DNA of 8,173 nucleotides from Jatrophihabitans sp. (GTDB taxonomy: Bacteria > Actinomycetota > Actinomycetes > Mycobacteriales > Jatrophihabitantaceae). Of the stretch, positions 1 to 6,769 are shown piece after piece (position 1 is the stretch's first letter; each line of letters begins with the position of its first letter). The translations under genes were made by a program, and so were the position numbers. Below the pieces are notes generated by a model. That model was given only the letters and a program-made list of their open reading frames with translations, searched no databases and had not been told where the DNA came from. The stretch lies in NCBI GenBank assembly GCA_025966255.1, contig JAOPVG010000102.1, positions 1-8,173 on the forward strand, in the 5' to 3' direction.

Positions 1-90
1 CTGCGCGGCGTGCCCGGCGACGCGCCGGGCCCGCGAAAGCGGCGACGGCCCGGCGTCGGGGACGTCGCGCGTCGGTTCGTCGGGAGCCAT
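1..90 (-). CDS. N-terminal fragment of the gene downstream of frr, probably phosphatidate cytidylyltransferase (CdsA)
   Basis: An ATG 12 bp after the frr stop opens a frame that stays open for 30 codons to the window edge. The visible peptide, beginning MAPDEPTRDVPDAGPSPLSR, is rich in Pro, Arg and Asp with no membrane segment. That fits the cytoplasmic tail that precedes the first transmembrane helix of actinobacterial CdsA, but it is not diagnostic. The assignment rests on synteny: rpsB-tsf-pyrH-frr is normally followed by cdsA, which makes CDP-diacylglycerol from phosphatidic acid and CTP at the membrane. No good Shine-Dalgarno precedes the ATG. The in-frame frr stop just upstream means the start cannot lie further 5', so translational coupling to frr is likely. 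Identity is moderately uncertain. Confidence 0.5.
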   Translation of the reverse strand, partial: MAPDEPTRDVPDAGPSPLSRARRVAGHAAQ

Positions 91-102
91 GAGCGGGCGG
101 TC

Positions 103-660
103 TCAGACCTCGAGCAGTTCGGTTTCCTTGGCCCGGACGGCCTCGTCGATGGTGCCCGTGTAGCGGGCGGTCAGCTTGTCCAGTTCGACCTCGGCGCGGT
201 GGACGTCGTCCTCGCCCGATTCGCCGTCCTTCACCAGCTTGTCCAGGGCGTCCTTCGTGTGGCGGCGGATCGAGCGGACCGCGACCTTCGCGTCCTCGCC
301 CTTGCTCTTCGCGACCTTGACGAGCTCGCGCCGCCGCTCCTCGGTGAGCTGCGGGAACACCACGCGGATGATCGTGCCGTCGTCGGTGGGGTTGACGCCG
401 AGATCGCTGTCGCGGATCGCCTTCTCGATGGCGCCGAGTTGGCCGGCGTCATAGGGCTTGATGATCGCCATGCGTGCCTCGGGCACGTTGACGGTCGCCA
501 TCTGAGGGATCGGCGTCGGAGCTCCGTAGTAGTCGACGACGAGACGGGCGAACGCACTCGCGTTGGCCCGCCCGGTCCGCAGCCCGCTCAGGTCGTCGCG
601 GGCCACGTGGACGGCCTTCTCCATCTTCTCCTCGGACTCGAAGAGGATCTCGTCGATCAC
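103..660 (-). CDS. frr: Ribosome recycling factor (RRF)
   Basis: RRF works with EF-G to split the post-termination ribosome and free mRNA and tRNA in the cytoplasm. With the GTG start at 658-660 the product is 185 residues, exactly the usual RRF length. It starts (M)[16 protein letters not shown] and has the conserved LRTGRAN segment at residues 27-33 in the first long helix. The hinge and domain II follow around [12 protein letters not shown] (44-55), then NVPEAR and IIKPYD. The C-terminal helix carries the Arg/Lys-rich [11 protein letters not shown] and ends in KETELLEV. The frame is open a further 306 bp upstream, but that extension overlaps pyrH in another frame and has no RRF character. 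The Shine-Dalgarno at 667-673 also fixes the GTG. It lies 52 bp after pyrH in the same operon. Identification is secure. Confidence 0.97.
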   Translation of the reverse strand: MIDEILFESEEKMEKAVHVARDDLSGLRTGRANASAFARLVVDYYGAPTPIPQMATVNVPEARMAIIKPYDAGQLGAIEKAIRDSDLGVNPTDDGTIIRVVFPQLTEERRRELVKVAKSKGEDAKVAVRSIRRHTKDALDKLVKDGESGEDDVHRAEVELDKLTARYTGTIDEAVRAKETELLEV

Positions 661-666
661 CGGTGG

Positions 667-673
667 TCCCTTC
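667..673 (-). promoter_or_regulatory. Ribosome binding site that fixes the frr GTG start
   Basis: On the minus strand GAAGGGA lies 6 nt upstream of the GTG at 658-660. It supports that codon, not any upstream in-frame start inside pyrH, as the true start of frr. Confidence 0.75.
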
Positions 674-712
674 TCGATATGGGCAGCCTGCAGGTGGAGT
701 CGGAGCGGTGGA

Positions 713-1462
713 TCACTCGGGCGCGATGGTGGCGCCGACCCGGGTACCGATCTTCTCGCCCCGCACGACCTTGGCGATGTTGCCGTCCGCCAGCTCGAAC
801 ACGACGATCGGCATGGCGTTGTCGCGGCACAGGCTGAACGCCGTGGCATCCGCAACATCGAGGCCGCGTTGCAATACCTCGTCGTAGGTGATCTCGTCGA
901 ACTTCTTCGCGGTGGGGACGACGCGCGGGTCGGCGTCGTACACGCCGTCGACGCCGCTCTTGCCAAGCAGCAGCACCTCGCAGCCGATCTCTAGGGCCCG
1001 CTGCGCAGCGACGGTGTCGGTGGAGAAGTACGGCAGCCCGGCGCCGGCGCCGAAGATCACGACGCGGCCCTTTTCGAGATGCCGTTCGGCGCGACGCGGA
1101 ATGTAGGGCTCGGCCACCTGGCCCATGGTGATGGCGGTCTGAACGCGCGTGGGCACGCCGGCCTTCTCCAGGAAGTCCTGCAGGGCGAGGCAGTTGAGCA
1201 CAGTGCCCAACATGCCCATGTAGTCGGCGCGATCACGGTCCATGCCGCGCTGGCTGAGTTCGGCACCGCGGAAGAAGTTGCCACCGCCGACGACGATGGC
1301 GACCTGGGTGCCGCCTGCGACCACCTCAGCGATCTGCCCGGCGATGGACTGCACGACGTCGGGGTCGACGCCGATCGAGCCGCCGCCGAACACCTCGCCG
1401 GACAGCTTCAGCAGGACGCGGCGATACCACGACGAAGGAGGGGCCACCTCAACATCACTCAT
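713..1462 (-). CDS. pyrH: Uridylate kinase (UMP kinase)
   Basis: This enzyme phosphorylates UMP to UDP with ATP in pyrimidine nucleotide synthesis. Bacterial PyrH is a hexamer of the amino acid kinase fold, usually activated by GTP and inhibited by UTP. The 249 residues show [11 protein letters not shown] (17-27, phosphate-binding Lys19 and SGE), the [10 protein letters not shown] glycine loop (57-66), and [14 protein letters not shown] (77-90). They also show the [17 protein letters not shown] segment (142-158) and [12 protein letters not shown] (168-179), all hallmarks of bacterial UMP kinase. The N-terminal extension of about 13 residues before YRRVLLKL is common in actinobacteria. The ATG at 1460-1462 has GAGAGGGG about 7 nt upstream on the minus strand, which supports the start. 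It lies 63 bp after tsf and 52 bp before frr and is clearly in the operon. No key residue appears to be missing. Confidence 0.97.
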   Translation of the reverse strand: MSDVEVAPPSSWYRRVLLKLSGEVFGGGSIGVDPDVVQSIAGQIAEVVAGGTQVAIVVGGGNFFRGAELSQRGMDRDRADYMGMLGTVLNCLALQDFLEKAGVPTRVQTAITMGQVAEPYIPRRAERHLEKGRVVIFGAGAGLPYFSTDTVAAQRALEIGCEVLLLGKSGVDGVYDADPRVVPTAKKFDEITYDEVLQRGLDVADATAFSLCRDNAMPIVVFELADGNIAKVVRGEKIGTRVGATIAPE

Positions 1463-1487
1463 GAGTGGCCCCTCTCGTCGTCGTAGC

Positions 1488-1500
1488 GGTTCCTCGAACC
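1488..1500 (-). repeat. Short perfect inverted repeat in the tsf-pyrH gap
   Basis: GGTTC and GAACC flank a 3-nt loop, about 26 nt upstream of the pyrH start and before its ribosome binding site. There is no U-tract, so it is not a standard terminator. It may be a small mRNA hairpin that tunes pyrH translation or stability, or it may be chance in GC-rich sequence. Confidence 0.3.
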
Positions 1501-1525
1501 CTAACTGCTGCTGCGCAGGTGGCAG

Positions 1526-2344
1526 CTATACCTGGCCGACCTCGAAGTGTGCGAACTTCGAGATCGTGACGCCGGCGCCGTCGAGCACCTGCTTGACCGA
1601 CTTCTTCGACTCCTGCACCGACTCCTGCTCGAGCAGGACCACCGTCTTGTAGAAGCCGTTCAGGCGACCCTCGATGATCTTGGGCAGCGCCGCCTCGGGC
1701 TTGCCCTCCGCCCGCGTCGTCTCTTCGGCGATCCGGCGCTCGGCCTCGACGACCTCGCCCGGGACTTCCTCGCGGGTGAGGTACTTCGGCCGCATCGCGG
1801 CAACCTGCATGGCCGCCGAGCGGGCCGCTTCGGTGTCGCCGCCGGTGAACTCCACGAGCACGCCGACCTGCGGCGGGAGGTCCTTCGCCTTACGGTGCAG
1901 ATACGTGGCGACCTGCCCGTCGAGCTTGACGGCGCGGCGCAACTCGAGCTTCTCGCCGATCACGACGGCGAGCGCATCGACGCTCTCGCCGACGGTCTTG
2001 CCGTCCTTGAGCGTCTCGCCGAGGAGCGACGGGACGTCGGTCGCCGACGATCCGGCGAAATGGGTGACGATGTCGCCGGCGAGTGTCTGGAACTGCTCGT
2101 TCTTCGCGACGAAGTCGGTCTCGGACGCGAGTTCGATCATCGCCCCCTCGGCGGCGGCGACGAGCCCGTTCGAGGCCTGGCGGTCGCCGCGCTTGGCGTT
2201 CTTCGCCTCGCCCTTGACCCGCAGTACCTCCACGGCGCGGTCAAAGTCGCCGTCGGCCTCCTCGAGCGCCTTCTTACACTCCATCATCCCCGCGCCGGTG
2301 GCGTCGCGGAGCTTCTTCACATCTGCGGCGGAAAACTGTGCCAT
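1526..2344 (-). CDS. tsf: Translation elongation factor Ts (EF-Ts)
   Basis: EF-Ts is the guanine nucleotide exchange factor that recharges EF-Tu by releasing GDP. The 272-residue product matches the roughly 270 residues usual in actinobacteria. The N-terminal UBA-like domain is at about 1-45 and contains [20 protein letters not shown]. The core begins with the invariant TDFVAKN (76-82), the loop that contacts the EF-Tu G domain and displaces magnesium. The two core subdomains follow, with the C-terminal [13 protein letters not shown] region and the ending [12 protein letters not shown]. The ATG at 2342-2344 is preceded by GGAG about 9 nt upstream on the minus strand. The gap to rpsB is 67 bp and contains a hairpin, so the tsf to rpsB ratio may be adjusted there. 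Identification is secure. Confidence 0.97.
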   Translation of the reverse strand: MAQFSAADVKKLRDATGAGMMECKKALEEADGDFDRAVEVLRVKGEAKNAKRGDRQASNGLVAAAEGAMIELASETDFVAKNEQFQTLAGDIVTHFAGSSATDVPSLLGETLKDGKTVGESVDALAVVIGEKLELRRAVKLDGQVATYLHRKAKDLPPQVGVLVEFTGGDTEAARSAAMQVAAMRPKYLTREEVPGEVVEAERRIAEETTRAEGKPEAALPKIIEGRLNGFYKTVVLLEQESVQESKKSVKQVLDGAGVTISKFAHFEVGQV

Positions 2345-2366
2345 TTACTCGCTCCACAAGTCTCGC

Positions 2367-2386
2367 CCGGTAGTTGTCGCTACCGG
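2367..2386 (-). promoter_or_regulatory. Intercistronic hairpin between rpsB and tsf
   Basis: CCGGTAG and CTACCGG form a perfect 7-bp stem with a 6-nt loop, about 25 nt after the rpsB stop and 22 nt before the tsf start. The sequence after it on the minus strand (GCGAGACTTG) has no U-run, so full termination is unlikely. A partial terminator, an RNase-protecting 3' end for rpsB mRNA, or an attenuator is possible. A hairpin is also found between rpsB and tsf in Escherichia coli, so the position is plausible. The function here is inferred. Confidence 0.5.
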
Positions 2387-2411
2387 TCCGTGTTCGTTCC
2401 TACGTCGGTGG

Positions 2412-3251
2412 CTAGGCGGACGGGGTGGTCGCCGGTGCGGCCTCGCCGCCGGTGGACGGCTTCAGCAGCTCGGCCTCCCATTCCGGCATCGGCTCGTCGA
2501 CGGCCAGCTGGCCTCCCGCGACGGGCTCGGGCTTCTCGTCCCGGCCGGCGTTGGCGGCGGCGGCGGCCCGCGAGACGAGCCCGTCGGCCACGGCATCCGC
2601 GACAACCCGGGTGAGCAGCGCGGCGCTACGGATCGCGTCGTCGTTGCCGGGGATCTTGTAGTCGACCTCGTCCGGATCGCAGTTGGTGTCGAGGATCGCG
2701 ACGACCGGGATGTTCAGCTTGCGGGCCTCGCCGACGGCGATGTGCTCCTTCTTGGTGTCGACGATCCACACCGCGCTGGGCACCCTCGTCATCTCGCGGA
2801 TACCGCCGAGCGAGCGCTCCAGCTTGGTCATCTCGCGGGTGAGGAGCAACTGCTCCTTCTTGGTGGCGACGCCCTCCCAGCCGGCCTGCTGCCGCGCTTC
2901 GAGTTCCTTGAGGCGCTGCAGCCGCTTGAACACGGTCTGGAAGTTGGTGAGCATGCCACCCAGCCAGCGCTGGTTCACGTACGGCATGCCGACGCGGGTC
3001 GCCTGCTCGGCGATCGATTCCTGGGCCTGCTTCTTGGTCCCGACGAAGAGCACCGTGCCACCGTGGGCGACGGTCTCCTTGATGAACTCGTACGCCTTGT
3101 CGACGTAGGTCAGGGTCTGGTGCAGGTCAATGATGTAGAGCCCGTTGCGCTCGGTGAGGATGAATCGCTTCATCTTCGGGTTCCAGCGGCGGGTCTGATG
3201 ACCGAAGTGGACGCCCGATTCGAGCATCTCCTTCATTGTGACGACGGCCAT
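2412..3251 (-). CDS. rpsB: 30S ribosomal protein S2
   Basis: S2 binds late in 30S assembly on the solvent side between head and body, and supports docking of S1 where a full S1 is present. The 279 residues include the N-terminal signature [20 protein letters not shown] (5-24), [13 protein letters not shown] (35-47), FVGTKKQAQ (69-77), the coiled-coil entry at [12 protein letters not shown] (93-104), and the second S2 signature near [20 protein letters not shown]. The tail after about residue 230 is a low-complexity Ala/Pro/Glu extension typical of actinobacterial S2. The ATG at 3249-3251 has a perfect AGGAGG 9 nt upstream. It is the first gene of the rpsB-tsf-pyrH-frr operon and is preceded by an unusually long, structured leader. 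Identification is secure. Confidence 0.98.
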   Translation of the reverse strand: MAVVTMKEMLESGVHFGHQTRRWNPKMKRFILTERNGLYIIDLHQTLTYVDKAYEFIKETVAHGGTVLFVGTKKQAQESIAEQATRVGMPYVNQRWLGGMLTNFQTVFKRLQRLKELEARQQAGWEGVATKKEQLLLTREMTKLERSLGGIREMTRVPSAVWIVDTKKEHIAVGEARKLNIPVVAILDTNCDPDEVDYKIPGNDDAIRSAALLTRVVADAVADGLVSRAAAAANAGRDEKPEPVAGGQLAVDEPMPEWEAELLKPSTGGEAAPATTPSA

Positions 3252-3482
3252 GCCTGTCGTCCTCCTAGCTGTTTCGTGCAGGCCCTGCCGGCGACGGTGT
3301 CACCAGAACACGGCCTGCGGCCTCGGTTGTCGCGGACGGATCAGGTGATCCGCTCGCCCTGGTGCCCGGTGTCGCGGTCAGGAGGCCGCACCCGAGAACC
3401 GGGACGGACCGAGGCTGGCCGCCTACCTCCCTGTTGACGTCAGGAGGCGGGCACGCGAAGTCAGCCCGATTCCTCAGGCTGC
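3252..3482 (-). promoter_or_regulatory. Structured 5' leader of the rpsB operon, candidate cis-regulatory RNA
   Basis: No gene on either strand is supported in this region. Read on the minus strand it holds several elements. (1) Repeat GCCTCCTGAC occurs twice (plus 3439-3448 and 3377-3386), each containing CCTCCT, complementary to the rpsB ribosome binding site. (2) A perfect 9-bp stem has arms at 3382-3390 and 3316-3324 and encloses 57 nt. (3) Inside it is the palindrome CGGATCA/TGATCCG at 3337-3352. (4) A perfect 7-bp stem has arms at 3312-3318 and 3278-3284 and ends 11 nt before the ribosome binding site. (5) CCTCC/GGAGG can pair at 3426-3430 and 3443-3447 around a TGACGTCA palindrome. Stems 2 and 4 share 3 nt. 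S2 is known to repress rpsB through its leader in E. coli, so autoregulation is a reasonable guess. No known leader family was recognised. Confidence 0.5.
3261..3266 (-). promoter_or_regulatory. Strong ribosome binding site of rpsB
   Basis: AGGAGG on the minus strand lies 9 nt before the rpsB ATG. It is the strongest Shine-Dalgarno in the window. It is also the sequence complementary to the two CCTCCT repeats in the leader. Confidence 0.8.
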
Positions 3483-3488
3483 GCGCCC

Positions 3489-3494
3489 AGTCTA
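3489..3494 (-). promoter_or_regulatory. Candidate -10 element of the rpsB operon promoter
   Basis: TAGACT on the minus strand fits the actinobacterial sigma-A type TANNNT -10. It lies in the only sizeable gap upstream of rpsB and would start transcription near 3482, giving a leader of about 230 nt. No good -35 is seen 16-19 nt upstream, which is common among actinobacterial housekeeping promoters. A second promoter closer to rpsB cannot be excluded. Confidence 0.4.
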
Positions 3495-3503
3495 GCCCTT
3501 TCG

Positions 3504-3531
3504 GCCGGGCGTCCTCGCCAGCGCCGCCGGC
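3504..3531 (-). terminator. GC-rich hairpin directly after the LuxR-family gene, possible weak terminator
   Basis: GCCGG/CCGGC plus an inner GCG/CGC with a 2-nt bulge can fold immediately after the stop at 3532. An alternative GGCG/CGCC stem is also possible. No U-tract follows, so it would be a non-canonical terminator. It overlaps the upstream part of the rpsB promoter region. Confidence 0.25.
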
Positions 3532-6500
3532 TCAGGAGGCCGCCGGATTCTGGCGGGCCAAGGCGGCCGCTTCGGCGCGGCTGCGCACCCCGAGCTTGGC
3601 CAGGATGTTCGAGACGTGGACGCTCACCGTCTTCTCGCTGATGTAGAGCTTGGCGGCAACCTGGCGGTTCGTCCGGCCGTCGACGAGTTCGGCCAGGACA
3701 TCGCGTTCGCGGTCGGTCAGCGCTGTCATGCCCACGGCGTCGTTGGCAGTGCGTCGGGAACCGCCGGACGTGCCGCCGAGCGCCCGGATCTCCGCGAGCA
3801 GCGGGGCGGCGCCCATGGCCTGGGCGGTGGTGCGGGCGAGGTCGGCAGCCTCGGCGGCGTCGGCAGCGCGTCCGGTGGCCCGCAGCGCGCCGGCCAGGCG
3901 GGCCCGGGACCGCGCGAGCTGGACGGTGTGCCCGTAGTCGAATTCGGCGACCGCGAGCTCCCACGCGGCGACCAGCTCGTCGGCCGACGGCGCGTCCTGG
4001 CCGGTGAGCCAGCGCAGCCGGGCGGCTTCGGCCTCCAGACGGGCCAGCCAGGCAACGCCCTCGCGACCGAGCTTGCGCCCGCGCGGCAGGCCCTTCTCGG
4101 CACTCGTCCGGCCGTCCTGAAGCAACCGCTCGCCGTCGGCGGCGAGTCCGGCGTGCTGGGATTCCGGAGCGGTGGTCGCGGCCGCGGACAGGACGGCCAG
4201 ACCGTATGCGGACAGCTGGATGCGGGCGAGGAACCAGGGGTCCAGCCAGACCACGCCCAGGGTCTCGACGAGCTCGTTGATCAACGACAGCGCCGAGGCG
4301 ACGTCGGCCTGCTGCTCGTAGATCTCGAGGGCGGCGAACCCGGCGTAGAGCGGAATGCGGCCCTCGCGCCGCCAGTAGGGCCGCAGGGCGTCGAGCTCGG
4401 TGAGCGCACCCGTGTCGCCGCGCCCGGCCCGGATGAACATGGCAGTGGACCGGAACACGGCGTCGCCGATCATGGTCGGCCGCTCGCCCGTGGTGTCGAG
4501 CGTGCGCAGGGCGGTGCTCCACTCGCCGCGCAGGTACTGCATCGTGGCCGCCATTGCCCGTGAGTGCAGGCCGAAGGCCTCCCATCGGCGGCCGGTGGCG
4601 GCGGCTCGTCTGTGGGTAATGGTGAATTCGTCCTCGGCCCGGCCGAGGTCGCACAGTTCGTGCCACAGGCTGGCGAGGCTGAATCGGCTGCGCAGCTCCG
4701 CCGCGACGTCGCCGGCGAGCTGGGCCTGCTCGGCGACGGACTCGAGGAGCCGCGCGGCCTCGGCGGGGTCACCGGTGCGCCGCTCCAGGACGGCCAGGCT
4801 CGTCCGCGCGTCGGTGGTCGCCTCCCGGGCGCCGACCTTCTCCCCCATCTCGACGGCCTCTTGAGCCGTCCGGAGGGCGTCGACCTCGTATCCCATGGCG
4901 TAGGCGACGCGGGCGTGCAGGGCCAGCAGTTTTGCGCGGAATGCAGTCGGGGGCTCCTCGGGAACGAGCTGCAACGCCTCGGAGGTGAGGCCCAGCGCCT
5001 CCTGACCGATCTCATTGCCCAGCGCCGCCTTCACCGAGGCGAACAGCAGGGTGGCGCGATCAAGCGCCGGCGCATCGGCCGGCAGTTCGGCCAGGGCCTG
5101 GGCGGCGAGCTTGACGCCGCGCAGCGTGTGGCCGGCCGCGTCGGCCGCCTCGACGGCGTCGAGCGTCAACCGCGGTTTGTCGCGGGTCAGCTGGTCCAAC
5201 CGCGGGGCGAGTTCGAGCGCGGCCTCGTAGTGCTGCAGCGCTTCTTGCGGTGCCGCCAGCGACATCGCTTCATCGCCGGCGTCGACACTCGCAGCGAACG
5301 CCGTCGCCAGATCGTGTGATGCGAGTGCGTGCCGGGCGAGCTCGGCCGGCCGGCGGTGATCGCTCGCCGCGAGCCGTTCGGCGTACGTGGCGTGGAGGCG
5401 CACCCGCTCACCGGGAAGCAGATCGTCGTACACCGCCTCGGCGAGCAGGGCGTGCCGGAAGGTGTAGCCCCGACCGCTGTTCGTGAGCTGCAGCACGTGG
5501 GTGTCGATGGCCTCCCGCAAGGCTTCGTCGAGCTGCCGGCCGGGGAGTCCGGCCGCGGCCTCGAGCATCGGGTGCGACACGCGCCGGCCGGCCACGGCCG
5601 CGACGCGCACGACCTGACGCGCCTCCTCGGACAACCGATCCAGGCGGACGAGCAGCAGGTCGGCGAGCTGCCACGGCAGCTGCTGGGCGTCGTTGCACTG
5701 GACTGCCGCAGCGAGCAGTTCCTCGGCGAAGAAGGCGTTGCCGTCGGCCCGGCTCACGATGCCGTCGACGTCGGCCTCGGTGATCGGGTCGGGGTGTATC
5801 GAGCGGATGAGTTCGCGGACGTCGGCGGTGTTGAGCGGATCCAGGTAGATCCGGGAGACCGACGGCAGCCGCGACCATTCCGCGAGCGTGCGGCGAAGCG
5901 GGTGCCGGCGGTGCAGGTCATCGCTGCGATAGCTGGCCACGATGGCCAGGCACTCGCCGTCGAGGCGGGTGAACAGGAAGCCGAGGAGGTCACGGGTGGC
6001 TTGGTCGGCCCAGTGGACGTCTTCGACGAACAACGCCACGGGCTGATGAGTCGCCAACCGGGCGAGGGCCCCACGCACGGAGTCGAAGAGCTCGCCGCGC
6101 TCGACGCGGTCGTCGGCCAGCCGGGCATCGACACCGGCCCGGCCGGCGAGCAGCCGGGCGAGGGCCGGGAACTCGGTCAGCAACTCTTCGATGAGCTCCG
6201 GCCGCTCGGCCGCCAGCCGAGTGAACGCCTCGGTGAACGGTAAGTACGGCGGCGGCGTGTCACCGAGGTCGACGCAGTGGCCGACGAGGCAGAGCATGCC
6301 TTCGTCGGTGGCGCCCGCGATCAGTTCGCCCAGGAGCCGGGTCTTGCCGACGCCGGCATCACCGCCCAGGACCAGAGCGGCGGCGGCACCACTGGCCGCG
6401 CCGTGCACCGTCTCGACGAGCGTGGCGAGCTCGACGGAACGGCCGACAAGCGGCGCAGCGGTACGGGGCACCTGCATATCTTCGCCTGCCCCTCCGACAG

Positions 6501-6564
6501 TGGTCATCCCCAACGCGGGACTGCGCGGCGTTTGTTCGCTGAGGGCGAGCGTCTCGACGTCCAT
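3532..6564 (-). CDS. LAL-type (LuxR family, STAND ATPase) transcriptional regulator
   Basis: This is a large cytoplasmic regulator of 1010 residues, the usual size for the LAL/MalT-like class. In that class ATP binding and an inducer switch the protein to a DNA-binding, usually activating, form. Domains in order: VGRSVELATL at 40-49 starts the AAA-16-like NTPase; Walker A GDAGVGKT is at 68-75; Walker B VALFVEDVHWAD at 176-187; the SYRSDDLHRRHPLRR sensor segment at 211-225; ADGNAFFAEELL at 273-284; and FRHALLAEAVYDDL at 369-382. A helical TPR-like region follows from about 388 to 930, with YEAALELAPR visible. The C-terminal LuxR HTH is at 946-1010, beginning LTDRERDVLAELVDGRTNRQ and containing ISEKTVSVHVSNILAKLGV. 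The ATG at 6562-6564 has AGGAG 4 nt upstream. The gene reads toward rpsB and is divergent from the M23 gene. Ligand and target are unknown. The family call is secure. Confidence 0.92.
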   Translation of the reverse strand: MDVETLALSEQTPRSPALGMTTVGGAGEDMQVPRTAAPLVGRSVELATLVETVHGAASGAAAALVLGGDAGVGKTRLLGELIAGATDEGMLCLVGHCVDLGDTPPPYLPFTEAFTRLAAERPELIEELLTEFPALARLLAGRAGVDARLADDRVERGELFDSVRGALARLATHQPVALFVEDVHWADQATRDLLGFLFTRLDGECLAIVASYRSDDLHRRHPLRRTLAEWSRLPSVSRIYLDPLNTADVRELIRSIHPDPITEADVDGIVSRADGNAFFAEELLAAAVQCNDAQQLPWQLADLLLVRLDRLSEEARQVVRVAAVAGRRVSHPMLEAAAGLPGRQLDEALREAIDTHVLQLTNSGRGYTFRHALLAEAVYDDLLPGERVRLHATYAERLAASDHRRPAELARHALASHDLATAFAASVDAGDEAMSLAAPQEALQHYEAALELAPRLDQLTRDKPRLTLDAVEAADAAGHTLRGVKLAAQALAELPADAPALDRATLLFASVKAALGNEIGQEALGLTSEALQLVPEEPPTAFRAKLLALHARVAYAMGYEVDALRTAQEAVEMGEKVGAREATTDARTSLAVLERRTGDPAEAARLLESVAEQAQLAGDVAAELRSRFSLASLWHELCDLGRAEDEFTITHRRAAATGRRWEAFGLHSRAMAATMQYLRGEWSTALRTLDTTGERPTMIGDAVFRSTAMFIRAGRGDTGALTELDALRPYWRREGRIPLYAGFAALEIYEQQADVASALSLINELVETLGVVWLDPWFLARIQLSAYGLAVLSAAATTAPESQHAGLAADGERLLQDGRTSAEKGLPRGRKLGREGVAWLARLEAEAARLRWLTGQDAPSADELVAAWELAVAEFDYGHTVQLARSRARLAGALRATGRAADAAEAADLARTTAQAMGAAPLLAEIRALGGTSGGSRRTANDAVGMTALTDRERDVLAELVDGRTNRQVAAKLYISEKTVSVHVSNILAKLGVRSRAEAAALARQNPAAS

Positions 6565-6568
6565 CGGG

Positions 6569-6574
6569 CTCCTG
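6569..6574 (-). promoter_or_regulatory. Ribosome binding site supporting the LuxR/LAL start
   Basis: CAGGAG on the minus strand ends 4 nt before the ATG at 6562-6564. It favours this start over the in-frame Met20 and Met30, which lie before the ATPase domain. Confidence 0.6.
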
Positions 6575-6690
6575 TGTCTGCTGTCGCCGGGGATGCGGTG
6601 AGGTGGCGGTGAAAGCCTGCGCGTCTAAGGGGCACCGCAACATCGGGACAATGCCTTATTCGGCGAGTGGGTGGGCCCGATTTGCCGGGT

Positions 6691-6719
6691 CTGTGGACAG
6701 TGCTCGTCGTCGTCCACAG
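6691..6719. repeat. Perfect 8-bp inverted repeat, possible operator or DnaA-box pair
   Basis: CTGTGGAC (6691-6698) and GTCCACAG (6712-6719) are perfectly inverted around 13 bp. Their centres are 21 bp apart, about two helical turns. Each half contains a 9-mer, CTGTCCACA (minus strand, 6692-6700) and TCGTCCACA (plus strand, 6710-6718). Each matches the actinobacterial DnaA box TTGTCCACA at 8 of 9 positions. It lies 51-79 bp upstream of the chosen M23 start. It could be an operator for a dimeric regulator, a pair of DnaA sites, or an RNA hairpin. Confidence 0.45.
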
Positions 6720-6769
6720 GCTGCGATCTTGGCCGGCGCCCGGACCGTCCGACCCGCGATGCTCGGACG

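Larger units (their letters stand above)
6565..6769. promoter_or_regulatory. Divergent intergenic region between the LuxR/LAL regulator and the M23-like gene
   Basis: This 205-bp region must hold both promoters. For the regulator, TTGTCC (plus 6646-6651) and TTAGAC (plus 6623-6628) on the minus strand are separated by 17 nt. The -35 match is fair and the -10 match poor, so this is only a weak candidate. The most AT-rich patch is 6649-6662. No convincing promoter was seen for the plus-strand gene. A perfect dyad lies at 6691-6719. LAL genes often act on a neighbouring divergent promoter, so an operator here is possible but not shown. Confidence 0.4.

Noticed and set aside
1483..1505. GGTTCGA in the tsf-pyrH gap, resembling a tRNA T-loop
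   Set aside because: There is no acceptor, D or anticodon arm around it, and the gap is only 63 bp.
1674..3437. A 587-codon open frame on the plus strand, opposite tsf and rpsB
   Set aside because: Its sequence is the complement of two secure essential genes. The long open frame is expected from the strong GC3 bias of the genes on the other strand. It is low complexity with no recognisable domain.
3435..3442. TGACGTCA palindrome in the rpsB leader as an independent operator
   Set aside because: It is an 8-bp palindrome within a larger hairpin loop. Eukaryotic CRE similarity is irrelevant, and nothing else supports protein binding.
3461..4666. A 401-codon minus-strand frame and several plus-strand frames (for example 4564-5319, 5329-6243) within the LuxR/LAL gene
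   Set aside because: They are Arg/Ala/Pro-rich or Gly/Val-rich shadow frames of a gene with clear domains along its whole length.
6671..6769. A longer start for the M23-like protein giving an N-terminal Cys-rich segment (CRVCGQC)
   Set aside because: The zinc-finger-like segment would sit before a normal signal peptide, and the region holds the intergenic dyad. A GTG at 6770 places the signal peptide at the N-terminus. It stays open as a less likely start.
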